From: Climacium dendroides
Taxonomy: Eukaryota; Streptophyta; Bryopsida; Hypnales; Climaciaceae
Direction: 5' to 3'
NCBI GenBank assembly: GCA_950106755.1
Contig: OX467087.1
Coordinates: 15,752,047 to 15,816,046 of the forward strand
Length of the DNA: 64,000 nt
Part shown: piece by piece, positions 11,000 to 23,090 of the stretch
Numbering within the stretch: the first letter of the stretch is position 1
Layout of the letters: the number at the start of each line of letters is the position of its first letter
Notes under the pieces: generated by a model
Told to the model about the DNA's origin: nothing
Database searches by the model: none
Seen by the model: only the letters and a program-made list of their open reading frames with translations
Program-made: the position numbers and the translations under genes

Positions 11000-13900
11000 C
11001 TTTTTCCCAACAACCATACACAATGAAGAAGTTGAGCACTGTTACTACATCTTTCATGAAACTAAAACGATCGTTGTAACATTACAAATAAAAGTTCCCT
11101 CATAATGCATAGTACTTACAAAACTAGTGATATATTTCATCAATATTCATTTACAACAATATGATTCAATCTTCTATTTCCATACACTAGTTTATAAAAA
11201 TCAAAGAATTCTGCACATTAACTTCAAAAAGAACAAATGACTTTCACATTTTCACTTTCAACCAAACACAACTTATTTCCACAAAAAACCTTCAGCAAGA
11301 AGTGCATGAAAAACTTCATCTCATCATGTTTTACAATTTGACGAAAAACTTCTTTGTTTTCCAAAATGAATTCTACAGAAATTCATTCAATTACAAAATC
11401 CTGATACTTTCAAATCCATGAACTTCCACCGAATACGTTTGCACATTCCAAAACAAAAATCTCCTAGACGTTTACACAAAGACTTTAAATTCGCAATTGT
11501 TGATATTAATTTTTTTTCAATAAGCATCATATTCTTGCCCCCATGCACAAGTTTCATTAATTCTATTTGCATTAACCTTCCTATGAATTATTTATGTTCA
11601 CAGAAAGACTAGAACTACATTATTGTAGAAATTTTTTTTGAGTTCAGGAATAATAATGTCAAATTTTAAGAAGTCTTATGTAGCCTATGAAAAATATCAA
11701 TTCCTAAACGTCAATGACATCGTTAATTTCCTACAAATATAGGATACGTTCGGTTTTATCATACCTGTATCTTAGATTTCCCTGACATTCATTTCATATG
11801 GCTCATTGCAATTCAGAAGCCCATTTCAGTAGCAAACAACGCAAAACGTAGAGACCTGCTCAATGTATGTGAAGTTAGTACCAAGGACAATGACTTCACA
11901 CAATTCATAATGAATTTCATTGTGTACACATCGAGTTCCACAAATTTCAGAATACGCACAAACAAGTCCATCAACTTCATATGGTTCCCAATGTAAGCTT
12001 CCTATAACATTAGGAACTTCGTATTCATTGATGAAACAGAACTTTCTAAATTAATACATTTGACTATTAAGGATGAAACATCAAATTATCAACCAAATGG
12101 ATGTATATTCAGTGTAATGTGCTTAAATTATACTTTCTAGTAACTATTATTCATGTTCGGAAACATAGTGTTCATTTCATCCATTCAAAAAAAGAAAATG
12201 ATTCCACTAATGCATCTATTTCATGCAGGGAATTGGATGGAGTAAGAAATTAGTACAAATTGGATTAGAACTTCTTTCACACGAATTAGCATGTTGCGTT
12301 CTCCAACTACAAATTAGCTAGCTCTGCAAGTTGCTTACGAGAACTCTAGGATTTCTTTTGTACTACTTACATACATGTTGTCTCAAAAGCATGTAGACAA
12401 GCCTATTCCCACCTTAATTGTCAATTTCAATATTTTGTTGTCAACTTCAAGAGTGCAACATAATTTATGAAAGTGTGTATTCATTTCGAAAGTAAAGCTC
12501 AAAGTATTCATGAATATTGCACACTTCCAAATCAAGCCCATAGGAGGTACAAAAGCCTATTACCACCTCCATTTGCTATTTGAATATTATGTTGTAAATA
12601 TTAAGAGGACAACTTTATTTCTGAAGTTGTGCACTTGTTTCATAAATCAAATCAAAAAGGAATTTACATTTTCTTGAAGTAGACTACCTTCAAATTATTC
12701 CTAGAGTACAAATATAAAATTATGTAACTTCAATCATCATTATTTTGTGTATCTATTTTTTGTCTAGTACGTATTTACCCTCTTGTATTTCTGTAAGAAT
12801 TAAAATAAATTAAAAAATAAATTATTTCATTCAAAATTGAATTTTTAATTGTAATGATCTAACTATGAAAAATATACAATGTACAAAATTTAACCACTGA
12901 ACTCCCCTCTGTACCTCAGTGCAAAAAATGTGGGAGAAACTGTGATTTGTCGATAATGTCTTTAACTCCCTATCGTGGATTCAGTGACATTAGTAACTAA
13001 TCAATACATTTTCTACAACAAATGTTCATAGGCTAGATCAATTGTCTGTAACTCTGTAAGGCCTCAAAAACTTGTAGTACAACCTATTCAAGCATCTTTG
13101 CACAACATATTGGATATGGTCACCTCCATTCTTATTCACTTCGGGATTGAAAATTAAAATAATGTAGGAGTTATAGAATATTCTAAAAGTGACTGAAAAT
13201 TCCAAAAATTGGCATGCACGTGAACCTCACATTCTCCTATACATGCACAATGTCTTAGTGAACGTGGTCCCTTCACTTCAAAAATGTGGGAGACGCTGTG
13301 ATCTTTCACTCATGCCAGTATCCCCCTCTTTGGGGGTTAGTGGCACAATTTACAATTCACAACATCTCTCCTAGCACTTGCTCCAAGGTTGGAACAAATT
13401 CAGAGTATACTCTTTATTTAAATTTTAAAATTAAATAAAAGAGAAATTCAATTATATTTACTTATTTTGCATTAAAATTGAAACTTACATGCAAATTGCA
13501 TATTTCTTCATAACATAATTACGTAAAAACTATTGGAAGCAATTCCGCTTTCCCTAGAATGCAATTTGTGACTTCAAAATGCAAATACCTCTTCCAAGGT
13601 TCCTTCAAGAGCCACTTCAGGTAGTCTAGCCAATATAGCCGTTACCTTCCTAAATGTAACACTCTGTAATTAGTCTAGAATTCACCTCAGAAATCACCTA
13701 AATTTGTTAACTTCTCTTACTCCTTGACCGGAAAAAATGAATTAATTCTTAATTAAGTAATGTGCCAATCCTTCATTGTTGGATATGTGAGTACTAATTG
13801 ATACAGGGGAAGGTGGACATTTGTTGTTAAAAGGGTGTTCTTCACTCTATATTGTGGGTGCTATTATAATTTTAGTGCAAACCACTTCAAAAATTCAAGG

Positions 13901-15700
13901 ACATTACAATTTCCATATAAAAATCATGATTCCACTTGCATTAGTCTCGTGAAACAAGGGCACATCTCTAGAAAATATTTGCCCTTCCTAAACTTATGTT
14001 CAATATAGTTCAATTGCAAATGAAGTTTATAAGAGGTTTCTATATGTAACATTCTTGTCTACTCACTATAATTTCATATGTGTTCTGTACTTTGTAATCA
14101 CAACATCTAAGATAAAATAGTCCATTCCGGTCAAATGACAAATTCTTGTTGCCTACGACATGAAGTATGTGAGATGTGGACCACAACGCATGTCTTAACC
14201 CCTAAATGCCCAAGCCTTTTCGACTATGTTTTCACTATGAAAAAAGAGCATGGGCTTATAGTTAACCCCAATTAAGCAAATTTTATTTTTTCGAACATCT
14301 AATTCTATCGATGTTTAAAGAGCTTGCTTATTACTATGTTCACCAATTTTGAGTGAAAAATTGCATACGAGTTGTGAGATTATAACAAGAGGAATGTTCA
14401 TTTTTTAATTTTAGTATGCTGTCCCTCCCCACAATGTTTCAAAACTTTGCACATAAATTTATTTTCGAATTGGAGGTGACATGAACAACTACAAAATATG
14501 TTAGCACCCTAAAATGCACTTTCAAATAACTTAATTTCACATGAAAACCCTATCAAATTCACTACACAATCAACTTTGCAATTGCCAAAATGTAACATTT
14601 TCTATAAGTACGAATTGAAAATAACTCCCAATCAACACTTGCATGTTTAAATTTTCAATGGTGAAAATCATGAAAACACTAAGTTCTTTCCATTGGGACC
14701 ATTTTCAAATCAAATAGATAAGTACAATTTTCTAGATGTCAAGTCCAATGCAATTGGCAGAGTTGGGATAATGAGGTAAAATTAGTAAGCTTTACTCTAC
14801 AACTAATGGACAAACATGGCTTTACGAACCTCTCAAAAATCTAATGTTCAACTTTTCCAGTGAAAAAGAAAAGTTCTCAACAGTTAACCCTAAAAACTGC
14901 CCCCCCCCAAATTTCTATAATGGTCATATGAATTTAACTACCAATCCCAAACGGAGACTGAACTTTCAAATCGACCATATATGGTTGATCAGGTAGGTAG
15001 GGGTTAAATTAAAATTATGGAGTGAACACTGACCTCATTAAGAACTTTTGACTTTTTAGTGTGTAGTTCATTGTAAAAAAGGTCTTTTTTGACCTTCTAC
15101 AATTAAAAATATTTTGACTACATTTGGTAGTGAAATGAGCATTTCATATTTACATTTTCCTAGTTCTAAGGTAGTATACTGACTCTTCTGGGTTGAACAC
15201 TTTATAAATTCCTAGTGAATTCATAGTTTGTCAGAATTTTTCAAATTACAATTGCACTTGCAATCGCTTGAACTTGTACTATTGTAGGAAAAAAATTCAA
15301 AAATTACAACAACAACATGATGTGAAACTCCTCATTCTTACAAAAATGGGTTGTTATACTTGAACTGACAATGAAAAAGTGAACCCATTGCATACCGCAA
15401 CTAAGGTAGTGTGCTCATAAACCGTCCCTTTAAGGACTGTCGGGCCTTTTTGATGGTTTTCAGATGCCTGAAAATATTTTCACTTATTTTTCATTTGAAG
15501 AAAAATTGATGTGAAATCTAACACAAGTGGTTTCATATTTTTCTGAGCATTTATGAATTACTTATGAATTTTCAAAGAATTCTGCCATAGGCACCTATTT
15601 GTGATCCTAGGCCTTGCAAAACCCACACAAGCATGGTCTGATAAAAGATATGGCAAGACCAAAAACAAGTAGTGAAGCATTGAAAAAGTAATACTTAAGG
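11000..15700. other. AT-rich interior of the giant element, left side
   Basis: No gene is recognised. Words such as ACTTC, TTCAT and TACAA recur, as though the stretch derives from old, diverged tandem sequence. One clear pair lies near 12400-12505 and 12553-12660, both reading AAGCCTATT.CCACC...TTTGAATATT.TGTTGT. Part of this may be intron or untranslated sequence of the outward genes. Confidence 0.4.
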
Positions 15701-15769
15701 TTCCTAAATGCGACCTTTACTAAACTGAAGCCCTAATCCAATATTGTCTTCACATACTTTGAAGTCCAA

Positions 15770-16280
15770 TTCAAAGTGTTGTAACTTTTGCATTTGATTT
15801 CCAAATTCAATAAAACTTGTTGGAAATTTTGGGCTCTCTCTTCTAGTTTGTGTGATAAAATTTTCAGATCAATCCAAGTTATACTGAATTTTTGGGAGCT
15901 AATCGAAGTTCACAAGTTCAATTTGAGTTCACCAAACTACATTTGCTGGTTGCAGCTTCGGGGGCTTCTATCTCCTTCACTTTAATTTTTTTTTCAGTAA
16001 AATTTGTTGGATTATGTTCCCCTTGAAGTCTAGTTATTGTGATAAAATTTTCATGTCAATTCAAGTTGCTTAGAATGTTTGGGAGCAATTCGAAGTTTTA
16101 AATCTTGACATTTTTCAATCATAGTGAACTTCGGCGGCTTATAACTTCTTCATACAAGATCGGTTTTCAATATTTTTTATTGGAAAAGTTGCGCCTACTA
16201 GTCTAGTTTGTGTGGCTAAAATTTCATATCAATCCAAGAATTAATGAATTACTGAGAATCATTTTAGTAGAAAGATGTTC
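15770..16280. repeat. ~0.5-kb dispersed repeat, copy inside the giant element
   Basis: This block is an inverted, diverged copy of 31,200-31,770. Shared landmarks are GTTGTAACTTTTGCAT, TCTAGTTTGTGTGATAAAAT, CACAAGTTCAATTTGAG and TTCTTCATACA. Internally, a unit containing TAGTTTGTGTGATAAAATTT followed by CAATCCAAG occurs three times (near 15845, 16030 and 16200), so it is a degenerate tandem of ~180 bp. No coding frame is seen. Confidence 0.7.
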
Positions 16281-16783
16281 AGCCGCAAAATGTGTTTCTT
16301 GCAAAAATGAAGTGAACACCTGTCTTGTATCCACTCTTAGTTCAAAATCGAACCAACCTGACTCTTATTTACACCATATGTGAAGTATAAACCAACATCT
16401 AACAAACCTTATTAAGCTCTCACATCATCAAAAGTCCATTTCAGATCTGCTCAGTGTCCATTTTAGAGCCTCTTGTAGGGACGGTTTGAAGAAGCGGGTC
16501 GCAATTCGAGCCACCTACCTTACAATTCCCATTAGTTTTGCATTCCTGTAGGAGTTCCCGACTTTCAATGTCCGCCTCCTTCTTCCAAAAACAATTTTTT
16601 TCCTTTTCCAGGTCACCTACCCTATCCGACACAACCGCGCATGACAACGGAGAATGAGGACACCAAAATGTATCCGTTGGGGTCCGCACTCCGCAAACAG
16701 GGTTGGCCGATGCCTGCTTCGGAGACTGCGAGGGCAGGGAGCTCATGCAACTGAAGGGGGCCTACGACGGAACAATCGCTGCA

Positions 16784-17007
16784 ATACACCCCGTCCGGAC
16801 GGCAAAAAAAACTCCAGGTTTCATGATCTGGATACAGGTCGCCTGCTCAGTAGTTGCCCATCGCTGTTCAGTTTTTTAGGTAATTGCTTCAAGTTGTCAG
16901 TGCTGGGTTCCTTGGGAGTTTCCAGTGATGCGTTTCTCTTTCAGGTTACTCTATTCAAATGCAGGACTTCTGTATCGCAGTGACTGTTCCGTTCGGACGG
17001 GGTGTAT
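16784..17007. repeat. 19-bp inverted repeat pair in the GC-rich core
   Basis: ATACACCCCGTCCGGACGG at 16784-16802 recurs in reverse complement at 16989-17007 with one mismatch. The arms themselves contain CCGTCCGGACGG, a palindrome. About 190 bp separates them. Confidence 0.8.
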
Positions 17008-17323
17008 CGGAGAAGGAGAGCCTAATTCCAGTACGCTGCGGGCAAGAAGTGGTAAACCCTAACCCCTACCCCTCAGCTGTCTTTCTATTCGCAGCTCTGT
17101 TTTTAAATTCGCTTCATGTTTAAAGTACAGTATCCCTCCGGGGGAAAGTGCGGCAATCTTCAAATAACTTCCAGTAACCTAAATTACAGAAAAGCATTGT
17201 TGGACGAAGACTGCTGTTTGAAAACGCAGAAGTAGCTTCCTCGGTAGAGAGTAGGCTTGCTTCCATGCGTTGAGAGAGAGACCGCATAACTTTGGCCGCA
17301 CTCTGCAGTAATTATAGCCTGAG

Positions 17324-17424
17324 TCACAGAGAACAGTGGCCGCTTCTGCGGACTCAAGCTGACCAGCGGCATCACGGAGAACAGTGGCTGCTTGTGCGGA
17401 CTCAAGCACACTGAACAGCGGCAT
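17324..17424. repeat. 48-bp tandem repeat, two copies
   Basis: TCACAGAGAACAGTGG at 17324 recurs as TCACGGAGAACAGTGG at 17372. Both are followed by GC(C/T)GCTT.TGCGGACTCAAGC and then an AGCGGCA block. Confidence 0.8.
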
Positions 17425-17506
17425 CGAAGGAAATTATTTTTAAAAAAAATACTTTCTCGAAGAATGAAGGTGAGTCCACTGTTCATATTCTGGACATCGC
17501 ATTTGA

Positions 17507-17540
17507 ACAGTGACCCTCCGCGGCCGCGGAGGGTCACTGT
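17507..17540. repeat. Perfect 34-bp GC-rich palindrome
   Basis: ACAGTGACCCTCCGCGG (17507-17523) is followed without spacer by its exact reverse complement (17524-17540), with GCGGCCGC at the centre. Such symmetry without mismatch inside AT-rich transposon DNA suggests a protein-binding or structural role, or very recent origin. Confidence 0.9.
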
Positions 17541-18120
17541 AGCTTTCAATTAATTAGAGAACTGGACTGCTGAAATAGGAGGACTTACGTGGATTGAGAG
17601 CTGACAGCGGTAAAGTACTCACCAGCGGTAAAGTAATTGCAGGGATGGTGCAGATGAAACGTCGGCGCCGTTGCAACGAGTGCTTCCACCTTGTACAGCT
17701 GCCTTGTCTTGTTTTAGAAAGTACAGGTGTGTTGTTCCGTGATCCTCTCGCCACTTGCTTCTCCCCCTCTGTTGCTTCTCCACATCGTTGCTTCTCCCCT
17801 TCCGCTGTATTCTGAGGTGATTAATTTGCTTGATTTCTCACCTGCACACCTTCCTCGTCAATCTGGCGCTCATTTTGTTTGCTCCCTCGTGTACGCAGTG
17901 GCAGTTTGGTTTTTTCAGTACAATATTGCAGTCACTGTTGTTTTATTTAGTTTGGTGAAGATGTTGCTCAAAGTGAAGTTCAGCGTGAGGGTTACGTGAA
18001 GTGGTCAGGGAAGGGTTCGAGGGCACTCACTTGAACGGCCGCTACGTTTGATTCCTGTCGCTGAAATTTCTCTTCAATCTGCCGTCATCCACTGACTTCG
18101 ACTCCCAGTAGGTACTGTCT

Positions 18121-21100
18121 GCACCTGCATGTCCCCTTTCTTCTTTTTTGACAGTATGAACTATTCATGTCAATGATTGTCTTCCCCGCATGAATAACTT
18201 CTTCTCAAGTACGATGCTCTCTAGAATGTAGGAAAGGTGGGAACAAGCTGGGTTGTACTCATGAAAAATTTAAAAACTTGACGACAGTTGTGTTACTCAC
18301 ACATACACTTGTACTACGTTAACTAACTGTTTTGTGTGCATTTCAGTGAACAGAGCAGTGAAGGATATGAAGATTCTGATTTTCAGCTGACTACTTGGAC
18401 AGTGACGAAGTGCTCTAGAATGTGTGAGTGATGTTGTTCTTTGTTCATTTTCTAGGACACAACTGCTTAGTAGAATTCTTAGCTTAAACTGCGTTTTGTT
18501 GCTTCCATTTTCATGTCAACGTTATTTATTCAAAAAGACGGTATGGAAGGTAGATGACTATCTAAAGAGTAATAAAATGGAATTCACCTTTTCTGTTCAA
18601 CTGTTTTTGAATTCTACTGGGTCTACAGCTCTTCAAGTACAATGACAGAGTTTTGTTTTCTAATTCAGCAACTGAATTTGAATGGCAGCCTCCATTTCCA
18701 TAGAGTGGATGCTTAATAGTACCAGGGATTAATTGTTATTGAAAACACCAGTCACTTAGTAGTGTGAGAAACTTAGACATTGAACATTTAATCTCAAGTT
18801 GCTTAACCTTGAGCATTCAAGTCTCAATTTGACCCTAAACCGCATGTTAGAATTGAATGGAAGACTAATTACAAACTTAGAGTATGAATTACCTTCTCAG
18901 GTTGACTTCGTTGTTGCATCTGCACCTAACGATAGACTGTTCATGCACCTGCTTGTTCGCTTCTATTAAAGTTGGCTCTCTTGAGTTGCATGTGCCTTTG
19001 AAATTGCTATGCAATGCACTGTCCTGCACACAACCCTGTCCAGAGATTTAGAACTTGCACTGGCAATAGACATAGCGTTGTTAGTAACTTCAATCTCAGC
19101 AACTCTGTTAGAAAATGAAACTGGCAAAAAAACATGATGAATTTGTAAGTAGTGCGTTCGAGGAAGACAGTACGTGAATTCGTCAATTCTGCCTTCGATG
19201 GAGACAGTACGTAAAAAACATGAAACATAAGACAGAGGCAGTCCAGAAAATAAATGAAACGGCAAGTTACGGCAAGCTCTGTGGGTTTCCACGTTCCACA
19301 GTACTTGCCTGGTAATTGCTCGCCTGCTGAGTAGTTGCCTGCGTGCGACTTTAAAGAAACCATCAACCTTCGTCCTTGCTCATGGTCTCCGTTTCCACTG
19401 CAGTTGTTCTTGTAGTTTCTACTTTTGTCTGCCAAGAAGCCAGTGACAGCTAGAACTTTAGCTATGACAGTTCATGACAGTTTTCACCACTTAAATGAAC
19501 ACTTCAAATTTATGTTCTGTTCACAGAACTTTACCTTTCCCTTGTATTGATTGCTATTGATCTGCCTTATTCAAAAATATTGAAAGATAATGTCGTCAAA
19601 TAATGAACTCCAATAACAAATTTTCTGAAGTCAATCTTGCCTGAAGATTATATGAGGTTTTAATTAAATAAATGAAATGAAGACCCTACACACAGGAAAA
19701 TTGCTGAAACAAATCCATACTACTGGAGAGCACAACAAGTTCAACTTGTATTTTAGGAAAAATTTTCCTCATTCACTACTTTACTAGTTATGAGCATAGG
19801 AAGTGTAACTTTCATTTCATAATTTCTTTGTCTCATTCAATAGTCAAGTGGCAGTGACTATAGAAGAAGTTGAATGGAAGACATATGGTTGAATCCCATT
19901 TTTTTGTTATCATGCAAACGAAGTAGAGAATGTTGGTTCTTTGAAACAAACTATTAAAAGTACAGAAATTGAAGTAACTGAAAGTGCATTTATGAACCTT
20001 TCAGTGAACATGAGATAAAGAAAGCTTCGTTGCAGAAATTGTTAAGAAATAAACTAAATCTATGATTGCAATTCCCACTTCAAACATTATTCATTGAGAT
20101 TGCCTATTTTCAAGAGTCACAAATTAGGGAAGACGCATGACTACCATTTTTTGGGAGTGGAAGTTTGTAGAGAATGAATTCTTCATAGTAGTGTCTTTCC
20201 CTAAGAGTTGACAAAATGCACGTAGTAGTCGTACTTTGTGCATATGTGTTCAGCTGCATTATTTCTCATGTACATCCTATCTTAGGATACTGGAATGACA
20301 TAATATAGAACTATGTTCATTGCAAATTATAGGAACTCAAAATGTACAGGGTGATTTCATTCACTTCACAATAGTATGGGTACGGAATGGAAGATTGAAC
20401 CCTAAACCCTTAACATTTAAAATTCAACCCATAGACTTTGAATTAATTTTATGTGTATGATAAGCAAGTTATGCTTATCATTCTATCTCCAATGACATAT
20501 ATATCATAAGGAAACGTATGAGTAATGTAGTAGTCTTAGGTAGTGTCAATACTGTATGAATAGATCTTTAAAGGTTTACATGAAATTGATTGTTGTTTCA
20601 TTCATTTTTATCAATGAGCACTTTATGTATTGTTGGGAAGTGAAGTTTTCTTTGAGTTTCTATCATAAATGTAGCTCAGAAGAAGATGGTTCTACTTCGT
20701 GGTATTTCAGCACTTGTGCAAGGAGTTATGGATTTATGAACTTGTAACATAGTTCTTAATAGTAGTTTGTTTCAGTAATTGCCTTCTATAAGAAATGTAA
20801 GTACTACCTGCAATGTTTACTTATTTTTACAAAAAATTATCATGGCATTGCAAAGTACTTGAATTGTTTTCTAAGTTTTTGGACACGTGCGCAGAAAATG
20901 TTGAATTTCTGAAGTATAGACAGAAAATGCAGTGCAGGAGTGTTTTAGTCATTGTTTTTCAAACAACATCATTCTAGTAGAAATGTGTTTGAGTTTACAT
21001 ATTTTGCAGTTCACATGGAATTAACATGTCCTTAAATGAGGTATTCATTTTTTAAACTATTGGTTGCGACAGGTCTCTAGGGCAAATTCAAGAGCGTACA

Positions 21101-21800
21101 AATTGAAGAGAATTTCCTTGACAATCCGCCATGCCTTAAGTGTATTTGTACATGCAAAAGCAACTACGGCATCCACATCATGTGATGTCCTGAAGTCCTT
21201 GCTATGGCAATTTTTGTACGCAATCTTTTAGAAGAAGAGATTTAAGTTCATATCATAAGCTACGATATATATATTTTATTTAAACATGAAATGTTTAAAT
21301 TGAATTACTAAATTATGAGTTCTTCAACTTATAATTTTTTGTCTTCTCTTCACGTCCCACCGATGTACATTGTAATACGTACTTTGGAAATTAACATTGT
21401 ACCTTACGTCAGTGGACATTAACATATTACAGCGTAAATGCAAAATGACATGTGGTTTCAATGATTTTTTTTTTTGGACCTATGAATACTATTTTCAGAA
21501 TGCACCAACTAATTAAAAAGAAGAAACCGTTTATATATTTTTCATAACAATCATAGAAAAAGACATTACTAGAAGTTGTAATGGCATGCAAAAACTTGAG
21601 GTTCATAATCCGCATTACGAAAATTTGGAACTTACTATTGCAGATTGTTTTTTCAAGAACATGGCATTCTAATTATAATGCTTCACTGTTACATGAACTA
21701 TTCAAGAGTTTATAGCTTGTGTAATTAAGTGAAGTAGTTTAGAAAATTTAGTTCATGGCCTACTCGAAGAACCTTAAATTGCACAAATTTTTTTATGAAA
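18121..21800. other. Interior of the giant element, no gene recognised
   Basis: GC content falls from the core toward AT-rich sequence. A 20-bp word of the core (TCGCCTGCTCAGTAGTTGCC, 16839) recurs at 19320-19339 with one change. Overlapping minus frames at 18966-19435 have no recognisable domain. Some of this could be intron of the right-hand gene. Confidence 0.35.
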
Positions 21801-21829
21801 TTTTCATATAAAGAGTTATGAAATTGTAA

Positions 21830-23090
21830 TGTAAGTTATTTTGTTTGTTGTTTATTAACACTTTTTGAAGTGGTTAGGTGTTTCTGAAGTTGAGACGTAG
21901 TTCTTCAGAAAGCATAATTAATCTTCCTATATGTTGTATGAAGTTTATTTGACAAGTTCCATTGTCACTTAATTTTCAGAGAATCCTACATGGAATTGCC
22001 ATCTAATTGAACTAGTGTTTTTCCTTAGTAATACATGGAAGTTGTTTTATGAATTTTTGAAGTTCATACATAGGTTTGGGTACATCTCTTTTGAGGTTGT
22101 TGCCTTCTATATAAAGCGTAATTGCTAGTTTCAATTGTCAGTTCATTTTTAAAGAAGCCTACCAGGCGTTGCCCTATAATTCACCTATTTATTCCATTGA
22201 ACACAATCGGAATTAGTTATGGATTGAAGAAGTAGAGTATTCATTGTCAACATTCATTTCATGATGTTGTGGCCAATTGTACAAAGTACAATTAGTAGTT
22301 TCAATTTTAACTTATATTTTAGAGGAAGGCACCTGCATTTTAGCATGTTCATTTCTTCTTGAATAATCATGGAATTAATTAGAGAATTGTGAAGGTAAAA
22401 CATTTTCCTGTACTCAAGACTTTCAAGCGTCTTCCAATGTGTAGATATTGAAATTGCTACTTTGAATTTGGAATTTATTTATGTAGGAATCTACATGGAA
22501 CTAGTATGTATTTCATTTTCTTTATTTCCCTTTTCAACACTCTTTGAATTAGTTATCAATTTTAGAAGTTAGGAGCCATGTATCTCTCTAGAAAGTAGTA
22601 TAAGTTTGATCCTTTGAAATGGAGTCAAATTGGTAGTTTAAAACTGAAGTTGCTTTTTAGAAGAGCCCACATACAATTGCAATGTATTCAATTTTTTTTC
22701 ATTTTCCTTTTGAACAGTCCTGGAATTAATTATGAGTTCAGGAAGTTGAGACATGGTTCATTGTAGGAGATAGTGTAGGAAGTTCGTTTTTATACAAAAT
22801 CAAATTTTGATTTTGAATTTGTAGTTCATGTGCAGAAGATTCGACATGCAATTGGCACTTATTTAAATTTATTGTTTTATATTTAGACCAATTTTGGAAT
22901 TAGTTTTGAATTGCAGAAGTTGAGAGCCGGAGACATGTTTTTCTCTGGAATACTTTAGAACTTGTTTCCTTGTGTACAAACCGTAATTTATAGTTTCAAT
23001 ATGTAGTTCATTTTTAGAATAGACCATTTGCAATTGACATCTAATTAAATTGGTTATTGTATTCAATGATTGCTTAGGTACAATGAAGTG
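21830..23090. repeat. Diverged tandem array, ~175-bp unit, seven to eight copies
   Basis: Each unit carries, in order, a word like CTACATGCAATTGCCATCTAATTG, then GGAATTAGTTATGAATT, then GAAGTTGAGACATG, then a GTAGTTTCAATTT-like end (each quoted approximately and diverged between copies). The first word occurs near 21990, 22163, 22331, 22491, 22667, 22843 and 23026, so the spacing is 160-183 bp. Strong divergence between units shows the array is old. Confidence 0.65.

Larger units (their letters stand above)
16441..18120. promoter_or_regulatory. GC-rich core of the giant element; possible promoter/regulatory island
   Basis: GC and CpG content rise sharply here compared with both sides. The core contains an inverted repeat (16784-16802 / 16989-17007), a 48-bp tandem repeat, a 34-bp perfect palindrome and several good splice-like sites, for example AAG|GTAGGT on the minus strand near 16527. 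It sits between the divergent genes, so a bidirectional promoter with first exons spliced over long introns is a fair inference. The open frames here (for example 16441-16746 minus, 16654-16983 plus, 17184-17549 minus) overlap each other and show no known domain, so I do not call them genes. Confidence 0.4.

Noticed and set aside
14195..15007. A possible TTAA/CCCCTA MITE inside the giant element.
   Set aside because: Only five or six terminal bases match, and TTAACCCC words occur elsewhere by chance.
16441..17815. Several 60-120-codon frames in the GC-rich core on both strands.
   Set aside because: They overlap one another, lack domains and are expected where GC-rich DNA has few stop codons. 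Tandem repeats explain the apparent peptide repeats.
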